A DNA stretch of 64,000 nucleotides, taken from positions 62,001 through 126,000 of the forward strand of contig JABILI010000014.1 in NCBI GenBank assembly GCA_018654575.1, given 5' to 3'. Shown here piece after piece: positions 37,831 to 47,420 of this stretch; the stretch's first letter is position 1; every line of letters starts with the position of its first letter. The notes under the pieces were generated by a model. The model had not been told where the DNA came from. It searched no databases and saw only the letters and a program-made list of their open reading frames with translations. The position numbers and the translations under genes are program-made. Source of the stretch: Porticoccaceae bacterium (GTDB lineage: Bacteria > Pseudomonadota > Gammaproteobacteria > Pseudomonadales > Porticoccaceae).

Positions 37831-38427
37831 TCAATCAGTGAATACCGGCATCGCACCCATTTCCCAGAGTATGACGGTGGCGCCGAGTAATGCCGCGCAC
37901 AATATCAGTCCAACACCGACCATGGCACTGGCAAACAAAAAACCCCGTTCTTTGGGAATTTGCATCACAATCGGCACCCCGATATATAAAAGGTAGACCG
38001 TATAGGCTGCTGCTGCGCAACCCAATAACATATCGAGCCAGAGCAGTGGGTAAAAACCGGTCAAGCCACAGATAAACAAAGGCGTCAAGGTATAACCTGC
38101 GATGCTGACGCCTTTACCGAGAGACGAATGCTCAGCCCCATAAGTTTCAGACATCCAGTGAATCATATAACCGAGAAACGCAGAGGCCAGTAGGATGGCG
38201 ATAAAAAATAGCAGCATAATTTGTGTCGCACTGTCGCTGGTGAGCTTAATAACCCTTCCGCCAACCTCCCAGCCGATTTGAGTCGAACCATACTGCCAAG
38301 CTAGAGGTGCGAGCATCGCCATCCATAATAGATACTTGGTGTAATGGCTCGCAACTGAGCTCGCACCTTCTCGAATTTTTTCCCATTCTTGCTGGGGACT
38401 GAACAAGATCCCAAATAGATGATTCAT
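37831..38427 (-). CDS. Yip1-family membrane protein
   Basis: The 198-residue protein starts MNHLFGILFSPQQEWEKIRE, the typical opening of Yip1/DUF1282 proteins (a PxxxWxxI-type motif). About five membrane helices follow, with YTLTPLFICGL-like and YLLYIGVPIVMQIP segments. Its ATG overlaps the end of ccoS by four bases, so it is the last gene of the cco operon. A role in oxidase assembly or membrane organisation is possible but not known. Confidence 0.8.
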   Translation of the reverse strand: MNHLFGILFSPQQEWEKIREGASSVASHYTKYLLWMAMLAPLAWQYGSTQIGWEVGGRVIKLTSDSATQIMLLFFIAILLASAFLGYMIHWMSETYGAEHSSLGKGVSIAGYTLTPLFICGLTGFYPLLWLDMLLGCAAAAYTVYLLYIGVPIVMQIPKERGFLFASAMVGVGLILCAALLGATVILWEMGAMPVFTD

Positions 38428-38672
38428 ACTGTTCTCCTTGATTGTTTTATTGAGGATCCTTCGATCCTGTCTTGATCTTGCATCGTGTTTTTCACGTCAG
38501 TGTCCTGATTGGTTGGCGGATGTGGTATCTCTATCTCCTCGTCTATCAGGATTCGATAAGCTTCCTTTTCGAGGTCGTCATATTGATCATTACGGACAGA
38601 CCAGACGAATGCCCAAAGTGCAATCACAACAATGACAAGACTTACTGGTATGAGGATAAAGACAATTTCCAT
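38424..38672 (-). CDS. ccoS: cbb3 oxidase assembly protein CcoS
   Basis: CcoS is a small single-pass membrane protein needed for insertion of cofactors into cbb3 oxidase. The 82-residue product begins MEIVFILIPVSLVIVVIAL and continues WAFVWSVRNDQYDDLEKEAYRIL, the family signature. It starts on the last base of the ccoI stop codon. Confidence 0.92.
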   Translation of the reverse strand: MEIVFILIPVSLVIVVIALWAFVWSVRNDQYDDLEKEAYRILIDEEIEIPHPPTNQDTDVKNTMQDQDRIEGSSIKQSRRTV

Positions 38673-40918
38673 CAGTCACGCACCTCTCTGAGCCGATTGG
38701 CATTGAATACTACGAACAAAGAGCTTAGGGACATGCCGAGCGCTGCCATCCAGGGTTGTAGCAGGCCAGCGACTGCCAGAGGAATCACGAACAGATTGTA
38801 GGTAATTGCCCAACTGACATTCTGGCGGATAATTCGGCGGACCTTTTTCGAGAACTTGATGAGCAAAGGCAAAGAACTTAACGAGTTTGTGAGGAGTGTC
38901 GCATCTGCAGATTCCTGCACAACAACATCTACAGGGCTGACTGCAATTGACACATGAGCGCTCGCCATTGCCGCGGTATCATTGATGCCATCCCCTACCA
39001 TCAGCAGGCGAACCCCCGTAGCCTGACGTTGTTGCACCACTAGAACCTTGGCATCAGGTGTGGCATCGGTTGTGATATTAGTAATTCCCAACAAACTGGC
39101 AATTCTCCGCCCCTCTTTGGCACCATCACCTGAGAGTAATCCAATGGCATACCCACGATCCTGCAATCCAGCTACAACACTTGCAGCCTCAGGCCGTGGT
39201 TCATCAATTAATTGCAGCCAGGCCAGAGGCACTTGTGCAGCCAACAATATCCACATACCGGCTGCAGGAGGTGCTGGCATTGGTATACCCGCGGCAAAAT
39301 CAGGCTTGCCCAAACGATAGTACTGCCCCTCTACGCGGCCACTGACCCCTTCACCTGCGCTGATATTAATATCCTCGGCGGTGTAGCTCGACCCTAGGGG
39401 AAAAGCCTTCGCGATGGGGTGTAGGGCGCCTCGTTCAAGAGCGGCAGCAATCTCGACAGCCTGGTTACGGTTGATACTGGGCGTCAGTAATTTGACTTGC
39501 CCAAGCTGCAGGGCACCCGTGGTAAGGGTGCCTGTTTTATCAAAGACTATCCCGTCCGTCGCGGCCAGACGCTCAAGAAATTCGCCATTGCGAATCACTA
39601 CGCCGTGATTTCGCAACGCCGCGAGCGACACGGTATAGGCCACGGGCGTGGCAAGGGACAACGCACAAGGGCAAGAAACAACCAGCACCGCCAGAGCAAT
39701 ACTGAACCATTGGTCAGAACCTGCTTGCAACCAAAAAAGGGCGCTAGCAATGGTTACCAATAGGATAAAGCCCACGAAGTAGCTTGCTATCTGATCTGCC
39801 AGTAATGAAAATTTAGGTTTGTATAAACTTGATTCTCGGAACAGAACTGATATCCGGGTCAGGACAAAATCTTCATATTTTGTAGTACATTCAATGACTA
39901 ACTCGCCATTAACCAGCCGAGAACCTGCCAGTGTCAGCATATCTAAGCCCTTGCTGACAGGTATGCTCTCACCGGTGAACGCGGCTTCATTAACGCTGGC
40001 CTGTCCACCGACAATAATACCATCAATGGGGATAACCTGGTCGGCGCTGATCTTGACCCGGGCCCCGACCGGCACTGACTTGACCGACACATAGAGTCCA
40101 GGTTTTCCTTCCGTGAAGAGCTGAACTGCATTAGGTAAAATATGATCATTAAGATTCTGACTCAGTTGGTATTTCTGACGCGATCCCAATTCGATGTAGC
40201 GCCCAATCAACAGTAAGAACGCGAACATACATACTGAGTCGAAATACACAGACCCTGCATACAGGACTGTATTGAGGAGACTCAGACTATAGGCCGCGAG
40301 GATGGCAAGAGAGATGGGAACATCCATACCCAGGTGACGATTGCGTGCATCTCGAAACGCGCCCAAATGAAATGGCATCGAGCTGTACAGGGCAACCGGT
40401 GTAGCGACTGCCAGACTCGCCCAGTGCATCAATCCCTCATAGGCCGGTTCTATTCCCTCGGGCCCAGCCACGTAACTCGCTAGGGCAAACATCATCACCT
40501 GCATCATTCCAATACCCGCGACCCCCATTCGTGCCAGCATCGACTTACGCTCTTTCTGCAGAGCGTCCTGGGCCAAATTTAGACGATCTGGGAGCGCGGT
40601 GTAGCCTAGTTGTTCGACAGCATCAATAAAGTCGAAGGCATCGCCCGCAGAGAAGTCAACGACAACCCGTTTGTCAGCGAGATTGGTAGCAACCCGAGTA
40701 ACGTCAGACATGGCACTTAAATGGCGTTCAATTTTCAGTGCGCATGCCGCGCAACGGATATCAGGCACTCGCATGGATAATTGTGTCCATGAATTACGGG
40801 ACGAGATACTATCAGCGAAATCGATGCGCCTGGCAGCCAACGATAGTGATTCATCGGCTGCTATAGGATTAGATATATGCGTTTGAGCTGTCATGTAAAT
40901 CTCATTAATTTGACTCAT
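38672..40918 (-). CDS. ccoI: Copper-exporting P1B-type ATPase CcoI for cbb3 oxidase assembly
   Basis: CcoI moves copper for the binuclear centre of CcoN. The ATG at 40918 (MSQINEIY) overlaps the ccoH stop codon (ATGA) and is preferred; the ORF track begins 19 codons earlier and MTAQTH at 40894 is a later alternative. An N-terminal HMA domain has MRVPDIRCAACALKIERHL. The CPx motif is VVSCPCALSLATPVAY, the phosphorylation site DKTGTLTTG and the hinge GDGINDTAAM. About eight membrane segments are present. It is part of ccoNOQPGHIS. Confidence 0.94.
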   Translation of the reverse strand: MSQINEIYMTAQTHISNPIAADESLSLAARRIDFADSISSRNSWTQLSMRVPDIRCAACALKIERHLSAMSDVTRVATNLADKRVVVDFSAGDAFDFIDAVEQLGYTALPDRLNLAQDALQKERKSMLARMGVAGIGMMQVMMFALASYVAGPEGIEPAYEGLMHWASLAVATPVALYSSMPFHLGAFRDARNRHLGMDVPISLAILAAYSLSLLNTVLYAGSVYFDSVCMFAFLLLIGRYIELGSRQKYQLSQNLNDHILPNAVQLFTEGKPGLYVSVKSVPVGARVKISADQVIPIDGIIVGGQASVNEAAFTGESIPVSKGLDMLTLAGSRLVNGELVIECTTKYEDFVLTRISVLFRESSLYKPKFSLLADQIASYFVGFILLVTIASALFWLQAGSDQWFSIALAVLVVSCPCALSLATPVAYTVSLAALRNHGVVIRNGEFLERLAATDGIVFDKTGTLTTGALQLGQVKLLTPSINRNQAVEIAAALERGALHPIAKAFPLGSSYTAEDINISAGEGVSGRVEGQYYRLGKPDFAAGIPMPAPPAAGMWILLAAQVPLAWLQLIDEPRPEAASVVAGLQDRGYAIGLLSGDGAKEGRRIASLLGITNITTDATPDAKVLVVQQRQATGVRLLMVGDGINDTAAMASAHVSIAVSPVDVVVQESADATLLTNSLSSLPLLIKFSKKVRRIIRQNVSWAITYNLFVIPLAVAGLLQPWMAALGMSLSSLFVVFNANRLREVRD

Positions 40919-41466
40919 TGACTGTGGAGCACCAATTGCTGGACAGGAGTCTGAATTCGCTGACGTAGACGCCACTGATCATCTGCGCCACTAAGTTGCA
41001 GGTACCAGATACCTGGGCTGTGTAGTAACTTATCCATGTCCTGGTTGGTCGCCGAATAGATCACCGCGTTTTCCTCTGTCATGCCAAACTCAGGATAGAG
41101 AATCAATACCTTGTCCTGATCGCGATCGGTTACATGAAATAATTCGAGAACAATGACGGTGTCTGTGGCCGCTTTAATGGAGAATCGTATCTGTCCTGCG
41201 TCGTTCACAATCAAGGCCGCCTCGACGCCCAAATCTTGAGCCCGGGCATCCATGGAGAGAGACCGGTTGATGGCCATACCCTCCTTGTAATAATTATCGA
41301 CCATCAGGTCATCCGGATAGCGCGTGACCATATATATCATCAGAATGCCAAATAAAACCGCCGCAAAAGGGATCAAAATGAGTACCCAGGGCCAGGTGTG
41401 ACGGTACCAAGGCTTGCCGCCTCCCTCGAGAGAGGTGTCCGTCATGTCAGTCGATGAATCAATCAT
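40915..41466 (-). CDS. ccoH: FixH/CcoH family protein
   Basis: The ATG at 41466 (MIDSSTDMTD) overlaps the end of ccoG by eight bases and is preferred to the ORF-track start 26 codons upstream. The protein has one membrane helix (WVLILIPFAAVLFGILMIYMV) followed by the FixH signature RYPDDLMVDNYYKEGMAINR and a periplasmic beta domain. CcoH supports stable assembly of CcoP with the cbb3 core. It is translationally coupled to both neighbours. Confidence 0.9.
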   Translation of the reverse strand: MIDSSTDMTDTSLEGGGKPWYRHTWPWVLILIPFAAVLFGILMIYMVTRYPDDLMVDNYYKEGMAINRSLSMDARAQDLGVEAALIVNDAGQIRFSIKAATDTVIVLELFHVTDRDQDKVLILYPEFGMTEENAVIYSATNQDMDKLLHSPGIWYLQLSGADDQWRLRQRIQTPVQQLVLHSQ

Positions 41467-42901
41467 TATTTTGGCTCCTGATAGGCTCTGGCCCCAGATA
41501 ACGACTCTCGCTGGTGGCATACCAGAGACTATCGTCCGTCTCAACCCTGAACTCGATTTCAGTGTTAACCTCGATCAATTTATCAGGATCGACCAGGACA
41601 TCAATCGACAGCTCAACGACCTCACCTGCCGGTGCCACTATGCGGGCATCGGGTACCATGCGGGGCGCTGGTAACCCAGATAAAGCCAACTGATAGGTAT
41701 GCGTTTTACGGTCCATATTAATAATTTTAACCAGATAGGTATTGCGAATTAGACCGTCAGCGACTTCATGGTAAAGCTCTCCGCGATTGCGCATGATGTC
41801 GAGTTCAAGGGGCATCCGGGTGAAAAGACTATAGGAAAACAGGGTGATCATCAGGATCACCGCCAGCCCATAACCTACCAATTTGGGACGCTTCCAGGTC
41901 CGGCCTCGGCCCGCGAGCTTATTCTCGGTCGTGTAGGAAATCAGCCCAGGGGCATAGTTCATTTTAGCCATAATCGAGTCGCAGGCATCGATGCAAATAG
42001 CGCAATTGATACATTCATACTGCAAGCCGTCCCGAATATCGATTCCCGTCGGACAAACCTGGACACATAAGAAGCAATCGATACAAGCGCCGAGGCCGAG
42101 CGTATCCGGATCTGCATTACGTTTTCGTGGACCACGCAGTTCACCACGTTGTGGGTCGTAACTGACAACCAACGTATCCTCATCAAGCATTGCCGATTGG
42201 AAGCGGGCATAGGGGCACATGTGCAGACACACCTGCTCTCGTAGCCAGCCGGCATTCGCATAAGTCGCGATAGTGAAGAATACTGACCAGAACAGCGCTG
42301 TATCTGCTAACTTAAAATGCCAGACGTCCGTCACCAGCGCTCGAACGCCATAGAAATAACTCACAAAAGTCAGGCCCGTTAAAGCGGCAAAGCCCATCCA
42401 CATTCCGTGTTTGGTGAAACGTTTGAAGACTTTCTCCAGGCTCCAGGGCGCTTTTTGCAGATTGATGCGCTGATGCCTTTCACCCTCGGCGACTTGTTCA
42501 GCCCACATAAAAATTGCAGTCCAGACAGTCTGCGGGCAGGTATAACCGCACCAGACTCGTCCCAGCAGGGTGGTAATAAAAAACAGAGTGAAAGCCGCGA
42601 TCATCAGCGCCCAGGCCAAAAAACCGAAATCCTGTGGCCAAAACGTCAACCAGAAAATGTGGAATTTCCGTGCGGCCAGATCAAACAAAATGGCCTGACG
42701 GCCATCAATCATTATCCAGGGAGTCAGAAAGTAACCCAGCAGCAAAGGCCAGCCGGTAAACAACCTAACATTCTGGAAAAAACCTTCAATACTACGAGTG
42801 AATATTTTTTCACGTTTTTCATACAGACTGTAAACACTGGAGTCGACATCATCTAATGTGACCGACGGGATTTTGTTAGGCGAATTATCTAGCGCAGTCA
42901 T
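41459..42901 (-). CDS. ccoG: Cytochrome c oxidase accessory protein CcoG (RdxA/FixG)
   Basis: The 480-residue polytopic protein has the FixG pattern. It begins with the IDGRQAILFDLAARKFHIF segment and WCGYTCPQTVWTAIFMWAE, then two ferredoxin-type [4Fe-4S] motifs, CIDCFLCVQVCPTGI and CINCAICIDACDSI. The C-terminal Ig-like periplasmic domain follows the last helix. CcoG reduces copper during cbb3 assembly. It lies 67 bases after ccoP on the same strand. Confidence 0.95.
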   Translation of the reverse strand: MTALDNSPNKIPSVTLDDVDSSVYSLYEKREKIFTRSIEGFFQNVRLFTGWPLLLGYFLTPWIMIDGRQAILFDLAARKFHIFWLTFWPQDFGFLAWALMIAAFTLFFITTLLGRVWCGYTCPQTVWTAIFMWAEQVAEGERHQRINLQKAPWSLEKVFKRFTKHGMWMGFAALTGLTFVSYFYGVRALVTDVWHFKLADTALFWSVFFTIATYANAGWLREQVCLHMCPYARFQSAMLDEDTLVVSYDPQRGELRGPRKRNADPDTLGLGACIDCFLCVQVCPTGIDIRDGLQYECINCAICIDACDSIMAKMNYAPGLISYTTENKLAGRGRTWKRPKLVGYGLAVILMITLFSYSLFTRMPLELDIMRNRGELYHEVADGLIRNTYLVKIINMDRKTHTYQLALSGLPAPRMVPDARIVAPAGEVVELSIDVLVDPDKLIEVNTEIEFRVETDDSLWYATSESRYLGPEPIRSQNND

Positions 42902-42968
42902 TTATCACGCTCGTCTAGCGTCCTCAAATAATGAGCATTTATATTTTTGAGCGCGAGTCGGGTTTCCA

Positions 42969-43847
42969 TTAGCTTTCACCGAGGCTCTTCACATAAGCTG
43001 CCAAGATATGGACTTTATCCGAACCTAGTCTTGACTCGAAGGATGGCATGGCACCGTTTCCACCATGTTTGATCACCTGTTCAATACGCGCTCGAGAATT
43101 GCCATACAACCAGATATCATTGGTAAGATTTGGTGCGCCAAACATTGCTTGCCCCTTACCTTCTGGTCCATGACACATAGTACAGTAGGTCATAAAATGG
43201 GCTTGGCCACTACTAGCAAGTGCCGCTCCTACCTCCCGGCCTGACAACGAAAGTACATATTCTGTGACTTCTTTGATGTCTTGATTACTCAGGACACTAC
43301 TCCACGCAGGCATCATCGCGTTGCGACCATGGCGCAGTGTCGTCTCTATCGTGGTGCCGTCGCCGCCCCAAAGCCATTCTTCATCGGTCAGATTAGGAAA
43401 ACCTAAACTACCAGTCGCTGCAGCTCCATGGCAGACGGCACAGTTATTGATAAACAATCGATGGCCCATTTTCATTGCTGCGGGATTGCTAGTTAATGTG
43501 TCTATAGGTATGTCGCGATACTGCGCAAAAATTGGTCCATAACGTTCATCCGCGACGGCCTGCTCGACTTCGAGTTGATTGATCTGGGTCCAATTGGATA
43601 AACCCGAAAAATTACCCAACCCTGGGTAATAGGCAAGATAGCCTAGGCCAAAAATAATTGTGGCGATGAAACCCCAATACCACCAAGCTGGCAGCGGGTT
43701 ATCGTACTCTTCGATACCATCGTAATTATGACCAGTGGTCTGCCCTGGCTTATTGTTAGTTCGGTTGTTCATTTGCAAGATCAAAAAAAACGCCAACAAA
43801 GAACCCAAGACACCAACGATAATAAGCGCACTAAAAAAGCTACTCAT
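42969..43847 (-). CDS. ccoP: cbb3-type cytochrome c oxidase subunit III (di-haem CcoP)
   Basis: The ATG at 43847 (MSSFFSALI) with GGAGAAGG upstream is chosen; the ORF track extends 35 codons into ccoQ. The 292-residue protein has two membrane helices (the second in PAWWYWGFIATIIFGLGY) and two CxxCH haem sites, NCAVCHGAAATG and YCTMCHGPEGKG, each with a distal Met region (AMMPAW, AMPSF). It passes electrons from soluble cytochromes to CcoO/CcoN. It overlaps ccoQ by eight bases. Confidence 0.96.
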   Translation of the reverse strand: MSSFFSALIIVGVLGSLLAFFLILQMNNRTNNKPGQTTGHNYDGIEEYDNPLPAWWYWGFIATIIFGLGYLAYYPGLGNFSGLSNWTQINQLEVEQAVADERYGPIFAQYRDIPIDTLTSNPAAMKMGHRLFINNCAVCHGAAATGSLGFPNLTDEEWLWGGDGTTIETTLRHGRNAMMPAWSSVLSNQDIKEVTEYVLSLSGREVGAALASSGQAHFMTYCTMCHGPEGKGQAMFGAPNLTNDIWLYGNSRARIEQVIKHGGNGAMPSFESRLGSDKVHILAAYVKSLGES

Positions 43848-43998
43848 CAGCCTTCTCCTCACCCTGATCCGTAAAGGGTAACTGGGCAGCATCATCAAAA
43901 TATTGTTTTCGGCTCGGGCCATAGGCCCAAAAAACGACGGCAGCAAAAGCAAGGGCGCAAAAGATCGTTGCCAGGCCTCGGAAGTCTGTTATATCCAC
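43840..43998 (-). CDS. ccoQ: cbb3-type cytochrome c oxidase subunit CcoQ (absent from ORF track)
   Basis: A 52-residue ORF fills the gap between ccoO and ccoP and is too short for the supplied track. It starts at a GTG five bases after GGAGG and reads VDITDFRGLATIF, a membrane helix through CALAFAAVVFWAYGPSRKQ, then YFDDAAQLPF, the canonical CcoQ pattern with conserved FDDAA(Q)LPF. A GTG at 44004 is an alternative start. CcoQ stabilises the cbb3 complex. Confidence 0.93.
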   Translation of the reverse strand: MDITDFRGLATIFCALAFAAVVFWAYGPSRKQYFDDAAQLPFTDQGEEKADE

Positions 43999-44000
43999 AT

Positions 44001-44606
44001 TCACCTCCGGTCCTTGATTAACGTACCCAACTGCTGGAGGTACGCAATTAGCGCATCCGCTTCGGTGGTGTCTTCCAGCCCCTGTGCTGCGTTGGCGATG
44101 TTATCATCCGTATAAGGAACGCCCACGGTGCGCAACGCTCTCAGCTTTGCTGGTAACACAGCCGCATCCACTGGCGTGTCAAATAGCCAGGTAAAGCCAG
44201 GCATATTAGATTCCGGAACAACGGCTCGGGGATCATATAGATGAGCTTGATGCCATGCGTCACTATAGAGTCCGCCAACCCGGGCGAGATCCGGGCCGGT
44301 ACGTTTTGAGCCAAATAGGAAAGGGTGGTTGTAGACCAGTTCTCCCGCAACCGTATAGTGTCCATAACGTTCGACCTCGGAACGTAGTGGGCGAATCATC
44401 TGAGAGTGGCAGACGTGGCAACCTTCTCGAATATAGATGTCTCTCCCTGCCAGTTGTAGCGGGGAGAGGGGCTTTAGGCCGTTAATAGGCTCAGTTACGA
44501 CATTTTGATTCATCAGCGGTACAATCTCGATGATACCGCCAAAGCTCACCGCAAAAAGGATGAGCAACATCATGACGCCGATATTTTTTTCGATGAAATC
44601 GTTCAC
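44001..44606 (-). CDS. ccoO: cbb3-type cytochrome c oxidase subunit II (mono-haem CcoO)
   Basis: CcoO is the membrane-anchored mono-haem cytochrome c subunit. The 201-residue protein has an N-terminal helix ([19 protein letters not shown]), the haem site [41 protein letters not shown] and the distal Met in [10 protein letters not shown]. Its start overlaps the end of ccoN by four bases and its stop overlaps the ccoQ ribosome-binding region. Confidence 0.96.
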   Translation of the reverse strand: MNDFIEKNIGVMMLLILFAVSFGGIIEIVPLMNQNVVTEPINGLKPLSPLQLAGRDIYIREGCHVCHSQMIRPLRSEVERYGHYTVAGELVYNHPFLFGSKRTGPDLARVGGLYSDAWHQAHLYDPRAVVPESNMPGFTWLFDTPVDAAVLPAKLRALRTVGVPYTDDNIANAAQGLEDTTEADALIAYLQQLGTLIKDRR

Positions 44607-46033
44607 GAAGCCTTCTCCGCAACCAACTGTTGCGGCATTCTGGTAGTTTTCCAGACGTTGTATGCCATTACAAACATACCTGAGAGGAATATTCCGCCAC
44701 CGATGAAGCGGACGATATATCCGGGAAGACTGGCCTCGACAGATTCAACAAAACTGTAGGTTAGCGTGCCATCACTATTCACTGCACGCCACATCAAGCC
44801 CTGCATCAGTCCATTGACCCACATAGAAGCGATGTACAATACAGTACCAATGGTTGCCATCCAGAAATGCATCTCGATCAATTTTTCGCTGTACATTTGG
44901 CCCTGCTTTCGCCCCCACAGGATAGGTATCAAATGGTACATGGCGCCGATGGAAATCATTGCCACCCAACCGAGTGCACCGGAGTGCACATGGCCAATGG
45001 TCCAGTCGGTGTAATGAGACAGTGAATTAACCGACTTGATCGCCATCATCGGCCCTTCAAAGGTCGACATGCCGTAAAAAGATAACGATACCACCAAAAA
45101 TTTCAGGATTGGATCGGTCCGAAGCTTATCCCAGGCACCGGACAGGGTCATAATGCCGTTAATCATGCCGCCCCATGATGGTGCCAGTAGAATCAAAGAC
45201 ATGGCCATGCCAAGGCTCTGCACCCAATCAGGAAGAGTGGTGTAGTGTAAATGGTGAGGGCCTGCCCACACATAAATGGAGATCAGTGCCCAGAAGTGGA
45301 CGACGGACAAACGGTAAGAATAAATAGGTCGATTGGCCTGTTTCGGCACAAAGTAGTACATCATGCCCAGAAAACCTGCGGTCAAAAAGAAGCCCACCGC
45401 ATTGTGCCCGTACCACCACTGAACCATGGCATCAATGGTACCTGCGTACACAGAATAGGATTTGGTAAACGTCACAGGAATCGCCAGACTATTGACGACA
45501 TGTAGAATCGCAACGGCGATAATAAACGCCGCAAAAAACCAGTTGGCCACATAGATATGCCGGGTCTTTCGCTGCGCAATGGTGCCGAAAAAGACGATGG
45601 CATAAGCAACCCAGACCAGGGTTATGAGGATATCGATGGGCCATTCCAGTTCAGCGTATTCTTTTGATGTGGTCAGACCTAACGGCAGTGTAATAGCGGC
45701 CGACACAATGACCAACTGCCATCCCCAGAAGACAAAACTCGCGAGGCGAGCGGAAAACAGTTTAGCCTGGCAGGTGAGCTGGACAATATACAAGGATGTT
45801 CCCATTAGTGCGCAGCCGCCGAAGGCAAAGATGACGGCGTTGGTGTGCAACGGTCTGAGCCTGCCAAAATGCAGGTATTCACTATTGAAGTTCATAGCTG
45901 GCCAGGCTAGCTGAGCGGCAATAAGGACACCGACAAGCATGCCGACAATACCCCAGACGACCGTCATGATCGTAAACTGGCGGACGACCTTCAGATTGTA
46001 GTTAGGCGGGTGATAAGCGGGTAGATCTGACAT
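44603..46033 (-). CDS. ccoN: cbb3-type cytochrome c oxidase subunit I (CcoN)
   Basis: CcoN is the catalytic haem b / haem b3-CuB subunit that reduces oxygen with high affinity. The ATG at 46033 ([13 protein letters not shown]) is chosen; 43 further residues in the track are outside the family. The 476-residue protein has 12 hydrophobic helices with the expected His ligands, e.g. [51 protein letters not shown] and [17 protein letters not shown] perfect FNR box lies 88 bases upstream. It is the first gene of the nine-gene cco operon. Confidence 0.96.
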   Translation of the reverse strand: MSDLPAYHPPNYNLKVVRQFTIMTVVWGIVGMLVGVLIAAQLAWPAMNFNSEYLHFGRLRPLHTNAVIFAFGGCALMGTSLYIVQLTCQAKLFSARLASFVFWGWQLVIVSAAITLPLGLTTSKEYAELEWPIDILITLVWVAYAIVFFGTIAQRKTRHIYVANWFFAAFIIAVAILHVVNSLAIPVTFTKSYSVYAGTIDAMVQWWYGHNAVGFFLTAGFLGMMYYFVPKQANRPIYSYRLSVVHFWALISIYVWAGPHHLHYTTLPDWVQSLGMAMSLILLAPSWGGMINGIMTLSGAWDKLRTDPILKFLVVSLSFYGMSTFEGPMMAIKSVNSLSHYTDWTIGHVHSGALGWVAMISIGAMYHLIPILWGRKQGQMYSEKLIEMHFWMATIGTVLYIASMWVNGLMQGLMWRAVNSDGTLTYSFVESVEASLPGYIVRFIGGGIFLSGMFVMAYNVWKTTRMPQQLVAEKAS

Positions 46034-46120
46034 GTAATACGACTCGACACTAGGATTAATTTGATTTTTGTACCTCGACGCATTATGGCTCTGGAGAGCT
46101 CTGGGGGCGAAACCTTTCAG

Positions 46121-46134
46121 TTGATCTAGATCAA
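46121..46134. promoter_or_regulatory. Perfect FNR/ANR box between ccoN and an acyl-CoA dehydrogenase gene
   Basis: TTGATCTAGATCAA is a full palindromic match to TTGAT-N4-ATCAA. It lies 88 bases upstream of ccoN and 90 bases upstream of the divergent gene, so it could act on either. It predicts low-oxygen induction of the cbb3 operon by the island's own FNR-type protein. Confidence 0.9.
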
Positions 46135-46223
46135 CAACTGAGGATCCAATGACGCAGGTCAAGTTGGCGGTAGATTTCTCTTGTTAGCATCACGATCTTA
46201 TTTACAGTGGATAGGTGAGCGTA

Positions 46224-47420
46224 ATGAAATTTGGTATCTCAGAAGAAGGTAGAATCATTGAGGATCAGGTATTGAGATTTCTTAATGAGAAAATTATTCC
46301 TGCTGAAAAACAGGTAATCAAAGAGGAACATGATGTCAACGATGGTCGGGATACGCCGACCATGAAACGCTTGCGCGCTGAGGCTAAGGCTTTGAGTCTG
46401 TGGAATCTATATCTGCCAGATAAAAAGTGGGGCGCGGGGCTGTCGAATCATGATTATTCCATTCTCTGTGAACAGATGGGGCGCAGCAGTATTGCTTCAC
46501 GGGTATTTAACTGTAACGCCCCGGATACTGGAAATGCTGAAATTTTGGCAGAGTTTGGTTCTGAGGTGCAAAAGGCGGAATACCTGCGCCCGCTACTGGA
46601 AGGCAGTATTCGCTCATGCTTTTCCATGACAGAGCCTGATTCGTCCGGATCGGACCCCACAGGCCTGCTAACGACAGCTGTTCGAGACGGTGACGAGTGG
46701 GTCATCAACGGTCATAAGTGGTTTACCAGTGGTGCCGTCGGAGCTAAGTTTGCCATTGTGATGGTAGTCACGAATCCTCAGGGTAGCGGTTATGAGCGTG
46801 CGTCTATGATTATCGTGCCAACGGACGCACCGGGGTTCAACCTTGTCAGATCGGTGTCGGTGATGGGCCATGTCGGCGGCAGTGGGCATTGCGAGATTCA
46901 ATACCACAACTGTCGGGTGCCAATCACCAATTTACTTGGGCCAGAACACGGTGGTTTTATGATAGCTCAGGCGCGACTCGGGCCGGGTAGAATCCATCAC
47001 TGCATGCGCGCTATTGGCATGGCCGAACGAGCTTTTGAAATTATGTGTCGGCATGCGAATACTCGCAAGAGTGGTGATATCAAACTCGGTGATCGGCAGT
47101 TCGTTCAGGAGTGGATCGCAACCTCTCGTATGGAAATCGATCAGGCCAGGCTGCTGACCCAGTATGCAGCATGGAAAATGGACACTGTCGGTAAGCACAA
47201 TGCCCGCCAGGAACTATCAATGACCAAGGTCGTGGTGCCGAATATGATGATGAATGTGCTCGACCGAGTTATCCAGTGTCTCGGCGCTCTCGGTGTATCT
47301 GACGATACGCCGGTTGCAGCCATGTGGCGCAATGGTCGGGCGCTACGTATTGCAGACGGCCCTGATGAGGTACATAAGATTGTGATTGCTAGGCGCGAGT
47401 TAAAGCGCTTCTCTGATTAG
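46224..47420 (+). CDS. Acyl-CoA dehydrogenase family protein
   Basis: The ATG at 46224 follows AGGTGAGCG; a GTG three codons earlier is the track start. The 398-residue flavoprotein has the ACAD signatures FSMTEPDSSGSDPTGL, WVINGHKWFTSGAVGAKF, GGFMIAQARLGPGRIHHCMRAIG and QCLGALGVSDDTP, and ends with RIADGPDEVHKIVIARREL. This pattern is closest to ACAD10/11-like dehydrogenases. The catalytic Glu region lies in GPDEVH. It is divergent from ccoN and shares the FNR box region. Its link with respiration is not obvious; it may feed electrons. Confidence 0.88.
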   Translation: MKFGISEEGRIIEDQVLRFLNEKIIPAEKQVIKEEHDVNDGRDTPTMKRLRAEAKALSLWNLYLPDKKWGAGLSNHDYSILCEQMGRSSIASRVFNCNAPDTGNAEILAEFGSEVQKAEYLRPLLEGSIRSCFSMTEPDSSGSDPTGLLTTAVRDGDEWVINGHKWFTSGAVGAKFAIVMVVTNPQGSGYERASMIIVPTDAPGFNLVRSVSVMGHVGGSGHCEIQYHNCRVPITNLLGPEHGGFMIAQARLGPGRIHHCMRAIGMAERAFEIMCRHANTRKSGDIKLGDRQFVQEWIATSRMEIDQARLLTQYAAWKMDTVGKHNARQELSMTKVVVPNMMMNVLDRVIQCLGALGVSDDTPVAAMWRNGRALRIADGPDEVHKIVIARRELKRFSD

